Counted from the stretch's first letter, positions 35,312 through 44,500 are shown. The stretch is 64,000 nucleotides of DNA from Sellimonas caecigallum (GCF_019754295.1 NZ_VIRV01000001.1:186001-250000); one strand, 5' to 3'. Translations and numbers: made by a program. The notes: generated from the sequence alone by a model not told the origin.

Positions 35312-36202
35312 CTACACCTCCGGCACTCCGCCTTCCGGCGGATAGATTCTGTATTCCAGACCTTTACTCTCATCCTGAAGGTACTCTCCGATAGCTTCAT
35401 CGTACTTTTCTCCTGCTTCCATGTAAAATCCTCCATCTTCATACATGGATTTTATGAATGAATTCAGCTGTTCCAGCAGTTCCGTATTTCCCTTCTTTAC
35501 CGCCATGGCAGACTGGCTGTATTCTTTGATCCCTTCATACACGATGGTTGTATCCTTGTTAGCTGCGTGATCCCCGAGAATCGTATTCGCTCCCACCAGC
35601 ACGTCTGCCGTATTCTGATTGATTTCCATCAGCGCGCTCGCGATTTCTGTCACTTCTTCTACCTCCACGCCGTATGACTGCGGTACAGATACTGATATTG
35701 TCCCGGCAAGACCTACAACCCGTTCCCCTTCAATACTGAAAAATTCTTCCGGTGTCATATCATTCGTAACATGATTTTTTTCTGCAAAATCCTTATCTAC
35801 AAGAGCCAGCGTCCTTCCATACAGATACGGTTCTGAAAAATCTACTTTTTCTTTTCTCTCTTCCTTTATACTCATATCTGAAATGACGACATCTGCTTCT
35901 CCCGTCTCAAGAGATGTGATCAGCATGGAAAAGTCTGTATTCACGATTTCGATGTCTCTGTCCAGGTATTCCCCAAGAGCATACGCGATATCTACCTCAA
36001 GTCCTTCTGGATCTCCATTTTCATCAGTCCCGGTAAATGGAGGGAATTTCAGATCCATGGCAACTTTCAATGGTTCTCTTTCCTGCGGATTCCGGCCGCT
36101 CTCCTCAGAAGAGGAGGCACATCCTCCCAACACTCCCAGCATCAAAACTGCCGCCATAAGTACTCCTGCTTTTTTCTTCATACTGTTCCATTTCTTTTTC
36201 AT
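35312..36202 (-). CDS. Amino-acid ABC transporter substrate-binding lipoprotein
   Basis: 296 residues. Lipoprotein signal peptide with lipobox LGGC (Cys about 28). SBP_bac_3 domain: LKVAMDLKFPPFTGTDENGD, GLEVDIAYALGEYLDRDIEI, DVVISDMSIKEERKEKVDFS, then VVGLAGTISVSVPQ. The ligand pocket looks like that of polar amino-acid binders, but the ligand cannot be named. Starts 17 bases after the sirtuin gene, so it is in the same operon. Confidence 0.93.
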   Translation of the reverse strand: MKKKWNSMKKKAGVLMAAVLMLGVLGGCASSSEESGRNPQEREPLKVAMDLKFPPFTGTDENGDPEGLEVDIAYALGEYLDRDIEIVNTDFSMLITSLETGEADVVISDMSIKEERKEKVDFSEPYLYGRTLALVDKDFAEKNHVTNDMTPEEFFSIEGERVVGLAGTISVSVPQSYGVEVEEVTEIASALMEINQNTADVLVGANTILGDHAANKDTTIVYEGIKEYSQSAMAVKKGNTELLEQLNSFIKSMYEDGGFYMEAGEKYDEAIGEYLQDESKGLEYRIYPPEGGVPEV

Positions 36203-36219
36203 ATGATCTCCTCCTGAAT

Positions 36220-37104
36220 TTAATTATTCTTCTGATCTGCAATTTTCTCTAAAATCTGCCCGATATCTGCATTGATGCAGACCGCTCTGTTTTCAATTTC
36301 CTGCGGGCAAAAAGCTTCCCCGTAATTGATGCAGGCATATACTGCCTTAGGCTCCTTCCATGTCATCTGCCAGAACGGGTATTTGATGATTCCCGGGGTG
36401 TTGGCTCCCACCCCCAGCTCAAGGAACAGAATATAAAGTCCTCGATTTCTCTGCAAAAACTCTTTATATCTGTCGGAAGCTTTATACCAGCCCTCGTCCT
36501 GCACAAAAGTCATATCACAGCGAAGATTCATTGTCATAGGCGTACCGCATACAGGACATTTTGGTATTAATTTCATTGGAATCTTCATATCCTTTTGTTC
36601 TTCTGCCATCTGACGGACTGCAGCTTCATTGTCATAGGTTTTATCATGACAAGGTCTGGAGCACTGCCACAGCCCATAATCTCCCTGTGTGTAAAACAGT
36701 CGTTTTTTGTCAAATCCTGCCAGCTGAAACTGATGGTCTACATTGGTAGTCAGAACAAAATAGTCTTTCCCCTTCAAAATTTCTAATAAATCTTTGAAAG
36801 GTTTCCCAATACTAGCTTCATATCTGTTGATCAAAATGTGCCGGCTCCACCACGCCCAGTATTCTTCAAGCGTATCGTACGGATAAAAACCTCCGGAATA
36901 CATATCTGTAATTCCGTATTTCTTACGAAAATCCGAAAAATATTTTTCAAAACGCTCTCCACCGTAGTCCATTCCTGCTGAGGTTGAAATTCCCGCTCCT
37001 GCACCTACAACAATTGCTTCTGCCGTATCTATTTCCTGTTTCAATTTTTCAATCTGTTCGGAGTAATCTTTCGTAAATGCGGTAGTCTTCTTCTTTAAAA
37101 ACAT
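36220..37104 (-). CDS. Class M sirtuin (SirTM), protein ADP-ribosyltransferase type
   Basis: 294 residues. NAD-binding start VVGAGAGISTSAGMDYGG, then FVLTTNVDHQFQLAGF, and TQGDYGLWQCSRPCHD, where the usual catalytic histidine of deacetylase sirtuins (LHG) is replaced by glutamine, the mark of SirTM. Zinc-type cysteines follow: C in QCSRPC and CPVCG. SirTM enzymes mono-ADP-ribosylate a lipoylated GcvH-like protein in staphylococci and streptococci. Overlaps the macrodomain gene by 56 bases. No GcvH-L or LplA gene lies in the window, so the target here is unknown. Confidence 0.88.
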   Translation of the reverse strand: MFLKKKTTAFTKDYSEQIEKLKQEIDTAEAIVVGAGAGISTSAGMDYGGERFEKYFSDFRKKYGITDMYSGGFYPYDTLEEYWAWWSRHILINRYEASIGKPFKDLLEILKGKDYFVLTTNVDHQFQLAGFDKKRLFYTQGDYGLWQCSRPCHDKTYDNEAAVRQMAEEQKDMKIPMKLIPKCPVCGTPMTMNLRCDMTFVQDEGWYKASDRYKEFLQRNRGLYILFLELGVGANTPGIIKYPFWQMTWKEPKAVYACINYGEAFCPQEIENRAVCINADIGQILEKIADQKNN

Positions 37105-37828
37105 TGAATATCACCTCCATCTTGCTTCCAGTTTTACCTTTATACTCTTTTACCGTGCTAACTGCGATTTCTGCTGCTATACTGTTTGGGAAATGGAACT
37201 CTCCAGTTGAAATACAGCAGAAAGCAATGCTCTTCAGCTGATAGCTTTCGGCCAGCTCCAGACAGGATCTGTAGCAGCTTTCCAGCAGCGTTTTGTCTTC
37301 TTCTCTAAGACGTCCACGGATGATGGGACCTACCGTGTGCAAAATGTATTTACTTGGAAGGTTAAAAGCAGAAGTAATTTTCGCTTTACCCGTTTCTTCC
37401 TCCTGATCCTGCTGCTCCATGATCCGGGCACATGCCTGCCGAAGCTGTACCCCTGCGTATGTATGAATAGCATTATCAATACAGCCATGGCAGGGGAGAA
37501 AGCAGCCAAGCATCTGACTGTTTGCTGCATTCACAATCGCATCACATTTAAGTGTCGTAATATCTCCCTTCCAAAGATAAAGATCTTGTTGTGCTGGTTT
37601 CAGATCAGCCAAATCCGTAATACCTTTCCGCCTTATTTCTTCCTGTAAATATGCATCCTGTATCAATAAAAATTCTTTGTCAGCGGCTTCTGGCATCCGG
37701 AGATTAAACAGCGCCCGAAGCATATTTTTCTGGCTCTGCTCGTCATCAGGAATTTTCATCTCGCCATACTTGGGATCTTCTTTCATTAATTCCCTGATCA
37801 AATAGAGTCGTTTTTCTGTTTGTGTCAT
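37049..37828 (-). CDS. Zinc-dependent macrodomain protein (protein-ADP-ribose hydrolase)
   Basis: 259 residues. N-terminal helical region (1-75), then macrodomain: LKCDAIVNAANSQMLGCFLP, CHGCIDNAIHTYAG, GKAKITSAFNLPSKYILHTV, CCISTGEFHFPNSIAAEIAV. The C-x-L-P-C-H-x-C cluster is the zinc-binding signature of SirTM-linked macrodomains that remove ADP-ribose. Start at ATG 37828 with AGGAGGTG upstream; 24 codons of open frame before it cross the promoter. First gene of the operon, directly preceded by the dyad at 37899. Confidence 0.88.
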   Translation of the reverse strand: MTQTEKRLYLIRELMKEDPKYGEMKIPDDEQSQKNMLRALFNLRMPEAADKEFLLIQDAYLQEEIRRKGITDLADLKPAQQDLYLWKGDITTLKCDAIVNAANSQMLGCFLPCHGCIDNAIHTYAGVQLRQACARIMEQQDQEEETGKAKITSAFNLPSKYILHTVGPIIRGRLREEDKTLLESCYRSCLELAESYQLKSIAFCCISTGEFHFPNSIAAEIAVSTVKEYKGKTGSKMEVIFNVFKEEDYRIYERLLRTD

Positions 37829-37898
37829 GTAGATACACCTCCTGTAATTTATCTTATCTCCGTGATGGAGAATCGTAAAGTAAGCACAATAATGTGCC

Positions 37899-37920
37899 AT
37901 AGTTACCAGTTGGTAACTAT
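37899..37920. promoter_or_regulatory. Dyad ATAGTTACC-N4-GGTAACTAT between the macrodomain operon and hxlR
   Basis: Perfect 9-4-9 inverted repeat in the divergent intergenic region, about 70 bases before the macrodomain start and 150 before the HxlR start. By position, the likely HxlR operator controlling both directions. Confidence 0.6.
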
Positions 37921-38071
37921 TATGATTTATAATCTTTCCCAGTATTTCTGTATTGATTTTTTCCCTCTTCTGTTATAAGATTTCTGTACATACCAAATGT
38001 AAACCAGGTATATATATGCAGTCTGGTTTCTTATGGAAAGCTATAAAGATTACTTTAAAGGAGGAAGTCAT

Positions 38072-38407
38072 ATGCCAGAGCAAATAGCAAAAAAAGAGCT
38101 TCCGGCGTGTCCGGTGGAAACGACGCTCACACTGATTGGGGACAAATGGAAAGTGCTGATTCTCCGGGATCTGCTCCCTGGCACAAAACGTTTTGGAGAA
38201 CTGAAAAAATCTATCGGAAGCGTTTCGCAAAAGGTACTGACCGCTCAGCTTCGAGATATGGAAAAGAACGCTCTCGTAAATCGTAAAGTATATCCGGAAG
38301 TTCCTCCTCGAGTAGAATATTCCCTGACCGAATTGGGTCAAAGCTTAAAGCCTATACTCGATGCCATGTGGAACTGGGGAGAGGAATATAAAGCAAGAAA
38401 TATATAA
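38072..38407 (+). CDS. HxlR family transcriptional regulator
   Basis: 111 residues. One winged helix-turn-helix: CPVETTLTLIGDKWKVLILR, LKKSIGSVSQKVLTAQLRDM, VPPRVEYSLTELGQSL. The cysteine just before the helix (CPVE) is the conserved HxlR/YodB-type cysteine that can sense electrophiles or oxidants. ATG 38072 has GGAGG 7 bases upstream. Divergent from the macrodomain-sirtuin-ABC operon and followed by its own terminator. Confidence 0.92.
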   Translation: MPEQIAKKELPACPVETTLTLIGDKWKVLILRDLLPGTKRFGELKKSIGSVSQKVLTAQLRDMEKNALVNRKVYPEVPPRVEYSLTELGQSLKPILDAMWNWGEEYKARNI

Positions 38408-38414
38408 GCAACAC

Positions 38415-38470
38415 AAAAAGGCTGCAACATCTATGCTTAACAAAGCATATTACTGTTGCAGCCTCTTTCT
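38415..38470. terminator. Terminator between hxlR and the oligoendopeptidase gene
   Basis: AAAGGCTGCAACA / TGTTGCAGCCTCTTT outer stem with a nested ATGCTT-AACA-AAGCAT hairpin and T-run; serves convergent genes. Confidence 0.85.
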
Positions 38471-38517
38471 TGTCAGGCTAAATTACTTTTCTGATTGGAT
38501 CCGCCAATTTTATCAGC

Positions 38518-40206
38518 TTATATTCTGTGATTTTTCAACCATTCGCTTGCATAACCTGCGATCTCACGGATACATCCATCCTCTATCGGCGATGTCAGGC
38601 CTGCACCTTCCACAAGACCAAGGAAGGTGTCGGTACCGCCCCGTTTTACAAACTCTCTGTATTTCTCCCACGCCTTGTCCCAGTCTTTTTCTATCTCGAG
38701 CCAGAACTGGAGCGCCACTGTCTGTGCAAGGCAGTAATCAATATAATAAAACGGTGTCGCATAGATATGGTTCTGTCTCTGCCATCCAGCTCCTCGTTCA
38801 TAAAACGGAATCCCTTCAAGATCGAGATACGGACGATACCGTTTTTCCAGATTCAGCCACGCTTCATTCCTCTCCTGGGGCGTCATCTCCGGATGTTCAT
38901 ACACAACCTGCTGGAAATGATCAACCAGACAGCCATATGGGATAAAATTCAATGTTCCCTCCAGATGAGAGACTTCATACTTCCGGGTCTGATGCTTGAA
39001 GAACAGCTCATACCATGGCGTTGCGAAAAACTCCATCGACATGGAATGGGTCTCCGCCGCTTCCATGGACGGAAGGCGGTTGGAAACCAGATCGATATGT
39101 TTTTCTGCCATATAATCTGCAAATGCATGTCCCGCTTCATGTGTCAGAACATCCACATCTCCTGCCGTGCCGTTGAAATTTGAAAAAATAAACGGACAGC
39201 CGTACCCTGGTATATCACAGCAGTAACCGCCTGTTGCTTTTCCCGGTTTTGCCACCACATCAAACAGTTCTCTTTCAAACATCATGTTGATAAAGTCTGC
39301 TGTCTCCGGAGACATTTCCGTATACATTCTGCGCCCTGCTTCCATGATTTCTTCATATGTTCCCTGCGGAACCGGATTCCCATCCAGAAAGCGGAAAGAA
39401 TCATCATAGATTTTCAGATTGTCCACGCCAATGCACTCCGCCTGCGTTTTCTTGTTTTCGCATACAACCGGCACAAGATCTCTTACAACCTGATCACGGA
39501 AATCTGAAATCGCTTCCGGCGCATAACAGTTTCTTTGACGCCGCACATATCCAAGCTCAACAAAATTTTTCATGCCAAGTCGGTGTGCCTGTTCGGTACG
39601 ATTCTTCACAAGTTTATCGAAAATCTCGTCCAATTCTTCCTGATTGTCGTCAAAAAATTTTCCGTATGCCTCATACGCTGCCCTTCGGATCTCCCGATCC
39701 TGGCTCTGCATAAGCAATCCCAACTGTGAAAGATTGTACAACTCTCCTTGAAATTCGATCTGAGCCCCGGCAAGCAAAGACTGATACTGTGTCTGCAGCG
39801 CGCTTTCTTCCTGAAGAAGTTCTGTAATCTCAGGCGAAAAGCCTTTCATAGCCAGTTCCAGATTCAGAAAAAGCACTTTCCCGAATTTTTCTTCCAGTTC
39901 GGTTCGGAAGGGCGACTGGAGCAGCGCTTCATTGTATTTCTGCATTTCTTCTTCCAATATCGGAGAAATACGATTGTTATATTCCCGCTCCTTTGCATAG
40001 AACTCATCTTTCGTATTTACCGTATAACGGATATATACAAGAGAACTTGCTGTGGAAAGTTCTTTCTCCACCTCATTCATTCTATAGACTGCCTCTATCT
40101 GTTCTTCAGCAGATGAGGCATTTTTTACTGTCTCTGTGATTTCCCTGATTTTCTTCTTTGCTTCTTCCAAGTCGATTCTTTTGTAAGTAAATTCACTGAA
40201 TTTCAT
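38518..40206 (-). CDS. M3 family oligoendopeptidase (PepF-like)
   Basis: 562 residues. Zinc metallopeptidase degrading short peptides in the cytosol. HEAGHAFADY gives the HExxH zinc site, followed about 25 residues on by the third ligand in SMEAAETHSMSMEFF. The helical N-terminal half (1-200) forms the cover domain. Flanked by the hairpin at 38415 and an alpha/beta hydrolase gene 51 bases upstream in the same direction. Confidence 0.93.
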   Translation of the reverse strand: MKFSEFTYKRIDLEEAKKKIREITETVKNASSAEEQIEAVYRMNEVEKELSTASSLVYIRYTVNTKDEFYAKEREYNNRISPILEEEMQKYNEALLQSPFRTELEEKFGKVLFLNLELAMKGFSPEITELLQEESALQTQYQSLLAGAQIEFQGELYNLSQLGLLMQSQDREIRRAAYEAYGKFFDDNQEELDEIFDKLVKNRTEQAHRLGMKNFVELGYVRRQRNCYAPEAISDFRDQVVRDLVPVVCENKKTQAECIGVDNLKIYDDSFRFLDGNPVPQGTYEEIMEAGRRMYTEMSPETADFINMMFERELFDVVAKPGKATGGYCCDIPGYGCPFIFSNFNGTAGDVDVLTHEAGHAFADYMAEKHIDLVSNRLPSMEAAETHSMSMEFFATPWYELFFKHQTRKYEVSHLEGTLNFIPYGCLVDHFQQVVYEHPEMTPQERNEAWLNLEKRYRPYLDLEGIPFYERGAGWQRQNHIYATPFYYIDYCLAQTVALQFWLEIEKDWDKAWEKYREFVKRGGTDTFLGLVEGAGLTSPIEDGCIREIAGYASEWLKNHRI

Positions 40207-40257
40207 TTTTGTCCTCCATATAGCATGCTAAATCTGAATACCTTACATCGCACGGTA

Positions 40258-41004
40258 TCATTTTAGAAATTCCCGGATCACTTCAGCCACAGCCTCCGCA
40301 TTGGAATACATGGCCGGATGGTTTCCTTCCGAAAACATACAGATTTCCGCTCCCGTTTCTTCTGCCACTGCTTCATATTCCTGTCTGAGATCCTTTCTTG
40401 TCATAGTATCTCCCAAACTTCCGATCAACAAAAGGGGAAGCTGCAATTCTGTCAGAGGTTTTATGAACAACGGTATCCTCTTCTTTGCACACTGCACAAG
40501 CGCCTCGGTATTTTGATCCACAACCTGTTCCCAGTCGTCTCCCTGGCACCATTGATAAAATCCTGCTGCCTGCTCATCCTTCTTGGCATCTGCACGTTCC
40601 TTTAGCAGGTTCGCGGCAAAATCATCTGCCAAAGTCCTTCCGTCAAAACTATCTGCCACAATCTTTTCCACTAAGTCACGTCTCAGAAGACCCGCATTTA
40701 TGGCGGCCCAAGCACCTCCGCTGCAGCCTACAATGCTTGCTTTTCCAAGATCCAGATGCTCCAGCAAAGCAACGGTTTGCTTCGCCTCATCCTGCCATAA
40801 ATCTTCCTGAAACTTCTCCACCCGATCCGATTTTCCATTGCCAAGAAAATCCACCAAGATCACTTTGAAATGTTCCTCATATAACGGAAGAAGCGGCTCA
40901 AACATTTTAGATGATGCGGTATCTCCATGCAGAAAAACAACCGGTTTTCCTTCTCCTCTTTCAGAATAATAAATCTTTTTTGACTGATAAGTAAAATATG
41001 ACAT
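40258..41004 (-). CDS. Alpha/beta hydrolase
   Basis: 248 residues. FLHGDTASSKMFEPLLPLY (oxyanion HG), VDFLGNGKSDRVEKF, nucleophile elbow VGCSGGAWAAI (Ser about 97), acid LLIGSLGDTMTR and histidine EGNHPAMYSN. Cytosolic, no signal peptide. Divergent from the LysR gene at 41338, which may control it. Substrate unknown. Confidence 0.9.
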   Translation of the reverse strand: MSYFTYQSKKIYYSERGEGKPVVFLHGDTASSKMFEPLLPLYEEHFKVILVDFLGNGKSDRVEKFQEDLWQDEAKQTVALLEHLDLGKASIVGCSGGAWAAINAGLLRRDLVEKIVADSFDGRTLADDFAANLLKERADAKKDEQAAGFYQWCQGDDWEQVVDQNTEALVQCAKKRIPLFIKPLTELQLPLLLIGSLGDTMTRKDLRQEYEAVAEETGAEICMFSEGNHPAMYSNAEAVAEVIREFLK

Positions 41005-41337
41005 CCTTATGCCTCCTAATCACTACCCGTTTTCAGTAACAGATCAGCAAGGCATTTTCTTCTGCCCTGCTTTGATTACTTCAATGTCCAGATTCCCATA
41101 TATGTTACCTCCGATCTTAAGATAGTTTTAGTATAGCACAGAACCGGAAATGTTTCAGACAATTTCGAAAAATCTTATGATTAGACCGTATGCTATACCC
41201 ATGCGGTGTTCCTGCATACTGCGTTTCTTTTCTGTTCGCTTCTTAATAGGCTCTGCCTAATAAGGATTGACTTTCATAATTGAAAACTATATTTTGATTT
41301 GATATACTGACGATAAACAAAAAAGGAGGCAATTTTT
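41005..41337. other. Divergent intergenic region, hydrolase / LysR
   Basis: No gene seen. Contains the lysR promoter at 41280-41308 and, on the minus strand, a weak promoter-like stretch near 41130. Nothing else recognised. Confidence 0.6.
41280..41308 (+). promoter_or_regulatory. Promoter of the LysR gene
   Basis: TTGAAA (41280-41285) and TATACT (41303-41308) with a 17-base spacer; AAAGGAGG precedes ATG 41338. Confidence 0.7.
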
Positions 41338-42234
41338 ATGGAATTACGTGTCCTTCAATATTTCCTTGCCGTAGCAAGAGAACAAAGCATTTCCGGAGCC
41401 GCCCAGGCTTTGCACTTATCTCAGCCAACACTTTCCACTCAGATCAAAGCGATGGAAGAAGAGTTGGGTAAACAGCTTCTGATACGTGGAACTCCCGGTT
41501 CCCGAAAAGTGATCCTGACCGAAGAAGGGATGATTCTGAGAAAACGCGCAGAAGAAATCCTGTCTCTCGTAAACAGAACCACCAGTGAGATTGCCCTTTC
41601 TGATCAGTCGATTGCCGGGGACGTCTATATCGGTGCCGGAGAAACAGACGGGATCCGCCTTCTTACCCGGGTTGCCCAAAAAGTTCAGACCCAGTATCCT
41701 CATGTGCACTTTCATATTTCCAGCGGAGATGGAAAAGATGTGCTGGAAAACCTTGATAAAGGCCTGATTGATTTTGGTCTTTTACTGCAGCATGTGGATA
41801 TTACCAAATATGAAATGATCGAAATTCCAGTCAAAGAGACATGGGGCGTACTGATGCGTAAAGATGCACCTCTGGCAGAAAAGGCAGTAATTGCACCGGA
41901 AGATCTGTGGGATGTGCCCCTTATCATATCCCGTCAGGCATACTCCAGCGCCTTGCTTTCTTCATGGCTGAAACGAGATTTGACTGAACTCAATATAGCT
42001 GCGACTTACAGCCTGCTGTATAACGGTTCTCTCATGGTAGAAGAAGGAATGGGCTACGCCCTCTGTCTGGACAAAATCATCAATACCAGCGGCGATAGCT
42101 GTCTCTGTTTCCGCCCGTTTTCCCCTTCCCTGAAACTTGGTGTATATATTGTCTGGAAGAAATATCAGGTTTTCTCCAAAGCCGCTGAAAAATATTTAAA
42201 TATGCTGCGGGCCGAGCTGGAGGGCCTCATTTGA
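41338..42234 (+). CDS. LysR family transcriptional regulator
   Basis: 298 residues. Helix-turn-helix MELRVLQYFLAVAREQSISG, AQALHLSQPTLSTQIKAMEE, then the ligand-binding domain (GDVYIGAGETDGIRLLTRVA onwards). ATG 41338 is well placed after AAAGGAGG. Divergent from the hydrolase and convergent with azlCD; the hydrolase is the likelier target by position. Confidence 0.93.
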   Translation: MELRVLQYFLAVAREQSISGAAQALHLSQPTLSTQIKAMEEELGKQLLIRGTPGSRKVILTEEGMILRKRAEEILSLVNRTTSEIALSDQSIAGDVYIGAGETDGIRLLTRVAQKVQTQYPHVHFHISSGDGKDVLENLDKGLIDFGLLLQHVDITKYEMIEIPVKETWGVLMRKDAPLAEKAVIAPEDLWDVPLIISRQAYSSALLSSWLKRDLTELNIAATYSLLYNGSLMVEEGMGYALCLDKIINTSGDSCLCFRPFSPSLKLGVYIVWKKYQVFSKAAEKYLNMLRAELEGLI

Positions 42235-42250
42235 ACAAATACTCTCTCAG

Positions 42251-42290
42251 AAAAAAGGGGCAATCCTCACAAGGAAGATTGACCCCTTTT
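42251..42290. terminator. Bidirectional terminator between lysR and azlD
   Basis: AAAAAAGGGG-CAATC / GATTG-ACCCCTTTT stem with CTCACAAGGAA loop region; A and T runs on both sides. Confidence 0.85.
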
Positions 42291-42318
42291 GATAAAATTA
42301 AGATACTTCTTTAGAAAA

Positions 42319-42645
42319 TCAAAAAAGCAGCTGCACTAACAGCATATAACATACGGCTCCGCCTGCGATGGATAACATCATTTGCCGTTTCCAGCAGTGC
42401 AATGCAATGACCACCACAATCGCAATCAATTCCGGCAAACCGTGACTGCCGCTGAAAATACTCACATCTTTCAAGCAATAAATGACAAGCAAACCAAATA
42501 CCGCCGCAGGCAATACCTTTCCAAGATACTGTATGTACTTCGGTGTGGACTTGCCTGCTGGAAACAATAAAAAGGGAAGGAAACGAGTTGCCATAGTTCC
42601 GACAACAACCATCAAAATTGTAATAACCTGCTGTGTGAATGTCAT
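42319..42645 (-). CDS. azlD: AzlD domain protein (branched-chain amino-acid exporter subunit)
   Basis: 108 residues, three to four membrane helices. Small partner of AzlC in export of branched-chain amino acids or analogues. Visible: [56 protein letters not shown]. Overlaps azlC by 4 bases, as expected for the two-subunit exporter. Confidence 0.9.
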   Translation of the reverse strand: MTFTQQVITILMVVVGTMATRFLPFLLFPAGKSTPKYIQYLGKVLPAAVFGLLVIYCLKDVSIFSGSHGLPELIAIVVVIALHCWKRQMMLSIAGGAVCYMLLVQLLF

Positions 42646-43361
42646 TCTGTTTCACCACCTTTTTCCATCGGCTTCTTTAGCAGTGTAAGCACTCCAAGAA
42701 TCGCGATCATTGCAGGAATAATAAAATTGTCTGCTCCAAAAGCAATTAGGCAAAGGAGCGAAATTCCAAGACCTAAAAGGGCGCTGGCATGCCTTTTATC
42801 CTTGAACCATTGTTCCATATAAATTACCACGAACATGGCTGTCATTACAAAATCCAGTCCCTCCGTATTAAAATGAATGAAAGAACCGAAGATACCTCCC
42901 AGCGTCGCACCGGAAAACCAATAAAAATGATTCAATAAAGTGACAAAGAACATAAACCATCCGTTATCTACATCTTTTGGAATATTTGCGGTGTAATTGA
43001 TTGAAAAACTCTCATCGCACATTCCGAAAATAAGATAAATTTTTTTCCAGCCAGTTCCTTTATATTTATCCAGCATAGAAATCCCATAAAACAAATGTCT
43101 TGCGTTAAGCATCAAGGTCATGGCAAGAGCCTGTAATGGATTAAATGAACCAAGCAGCATATTTACTGCTACAAACTCCACAGAGCCAGCAAAGATAGTC
43201 AAGCTCATCAGCATAGGATACCAAAAGCTGAACCCTGACGCATTCATGTAGATACCATAGGTCAGTCCAAGAAACCAAAACCCGGCAAAGATCGGAATTG
43301 TATGCGGGAAAGCAGCTTTTAATGCCCGCAAATATTTTGTTTTCGTTTTAGCTACCTGCAA
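42642..43361 (-). CDS. azlC: AzlC family branched-chain amino-acid transporter, large subunit
   Basis: 239 residues with about six membrane helices. Visible: [85 protein letters not shown]. All are AzlC family positions. TTG 43361 follows GGAGGGA at good spacing; ATG 43376 five codons earlier has the site inside its own coding sequence, so TTG is preferred. Operon azlC-azlD. Confidence 0.88.
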   Translation of the reverse strand: MQVAKTKTKYLRALKAAFPHTIPIFAGFWFLGLTYGIYMNASGFSFWYPMLMSLTIFAGSVEFVAVNMLLGSFNPLQALAMTLMLNARHLFYGISMLDKYKGTGWKKIYLIFGMCDESFSINYTANIPKDVDNGWFMFFVTLLNHFYWFSGATLGGIFGSFIHFNTEGLDFVMTAMFVVIYMEQWFKDKRHASALLGLGISLLCLIAFGADNFIIPAMIAILGVLTLLKKPMEKGGETE

Positions 43362-43442
43362 AGTAAGTCCCTCCATTCCTTTTACCCATTCTGTCTAAAA
43401 TATCTGCCGATTGTAATCATTATAACATCTGCGGCACCCTTT

Positions 43443-43490
43443 TTGGACTTAAAATGGATACAAATGGAAGAAGAGTTGGGAAAACTCCCC
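43443..43490 (+). pseudogene. Possible fragment of a LysR gene
   Basis: ATGGAAGAAGAGTTGGG-x-AAAC here matches the recognition-helix end of the LysR gene at 41452 over about 21 bases with one mismatch, and the frame reads LKWIQMEEELGKLP beside QIKAMEEELGKQLL. Too short to prove. Confidence 0.3.
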
Positions 43491-43491
43491 A

Positions 43492-44124
43492 TTATGCCTT
43501 TCTTACCGGATGCCGGATTACCGTCCTCCACTTTTCCACAGGGACACGTCTGGCATCCGAAAGATAAATCTCATGATGCATCCGTTCATTTGAAAAATCA
43601 CTCACATATCCTTTTTCCCGGGCAAACTGCTCCATAAGCTTAATCGTTTCCGGTTCATCATCAAAGGCTCCGATATGCATACACTGTACACACACACCTT
43701 CCTTTACTGTTAGAAACTCCACTTTTGAAAAATCCTGTTTTTTCTTTTTCTCCGCCTCTGCTATCGCCCAGTCAAAATCTGCTTTCTGTACAAAATCAGG
43801 CAGACGGATCACTGAGATCCACTGAAATGCTTCCTTTCTCCCGTAATCGATCCCTTCCGTACCGTCCTGCCACCAGAACCCTTCCAGAGGCGGAACAACA
43901 TAATCAAAATATCCCTGGATTTCATGTCTGCCTTTCTTGCTCATCTTGATCGTAAAGGCAATTCCATATAAGAGGCCGATGGAAGCTTTATACTCTCCTC
44001 CTTCTTCGTTTGGATCTCCCTTTCCCCGGACTGCAATAAAATTCATCTCCGGAATCTCTACAATCTGAGGCCGCCTGCCTGGCAGGTAAAATTCTTTGTA
44101 TTCTTTCTTATAGTCAAATGCCAT
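43492..44124 (-). CDS. GyrI-like domain protein
   Basis: 210 residues. Begins MAFDYKKEYKEFYLPGRRPQ, then VEIPEMNFIAVRGKGDPNEE, YGIAFTIKMSKKG, YFDYVVPPLEGFWWQDG, EAFQWISVIRLPDFV: the GyrI-like small-molecule-binding fold, here the long subgroup. Members bind or hydrolyse hydrophobic or toxic compounds; ligand unknown. Overlaps tfoX-like gene by 11 bases; operon with the WYL regulator. Confidence 0.88.
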   Translation of the reverse strand: MAFDYKKEYKEFYLPGRRPQIVEIPEMNFIAVRGKGDPNEEGGEYKASIGLLYGIAFTIKMSKKGRHEIQGYFDYVVPPLEGFWWQDGTEGIDYGRKEAFQWISVIRLPDFVQKADFDWAIAEAEKKKKQDFSKVEFLTVKEGVCVQCMHIGAFDDEPETIKLMEQFAREKGYVSDFSNERMHHEIYLSDARRVPVEKWRTVIRHPVRKA

Positions 44125-44458
44125 CCTTCGCTTTTCTCCTTTTCCCTGGTTTCTTTTTCTTCGGTTCCGGAAGTTCGGGATACATTGCTCTTACCATTTC
44201 ACACAATGCCTCCCTGTCCTCCAGAATCGTACAGGGAAGCAGGGCCGCGGGAGTATCCTCCCATACTTCTTCCCGGCAATCAGGCATAAATCTTCTTGCA
44301 CTTTCCGTATCCTTTACCGCAAACCCGTCTCCGTAAATGCCCCCGATCAATTTGTCCCTGTAATAAAACAGCCATCCTCCCATCATGGGAATGTAACGGA
44401 TTTCTCCCAGAGGAGCAAGCTGTTCCGCTACATAAAGCGCCAGTTCTTTTTGTGCCAT
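44114..44458 (-). CDS. TfoX N-terminal domain protein
   Basis: 114 residues. TfoX_N family: LAPLGEIRYIPMMGGWLFYY, DKLIGGIYGDGFAVKDTES, then a Lys/Arg-rich tail (PKKKKPGKRRKAKDG). Despite the name, these short Firmicutes proteins are not shown to act in competence. ATG 44458 follows GGAGGAAGA. Between the WYL regulator and the GyrI-like gene, a set that recurs in Clostridia. Confidence 0.85.
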   Translation of the reverse strand: MAQKELALYVAEQLAPLGEIRYIPMMGGWLFYYRDKLIGGIYGDGFAVKDTESARRFMPDCREEVWEDTPAALLPCTILEDREALCEMVRAMYPELPEPKKKKPGKRRKAKDGI

Positions 44459-44500
44459 CACTCTTCCTCCTTCCCCATATTGCTTTTTGTCCCGGATTAA

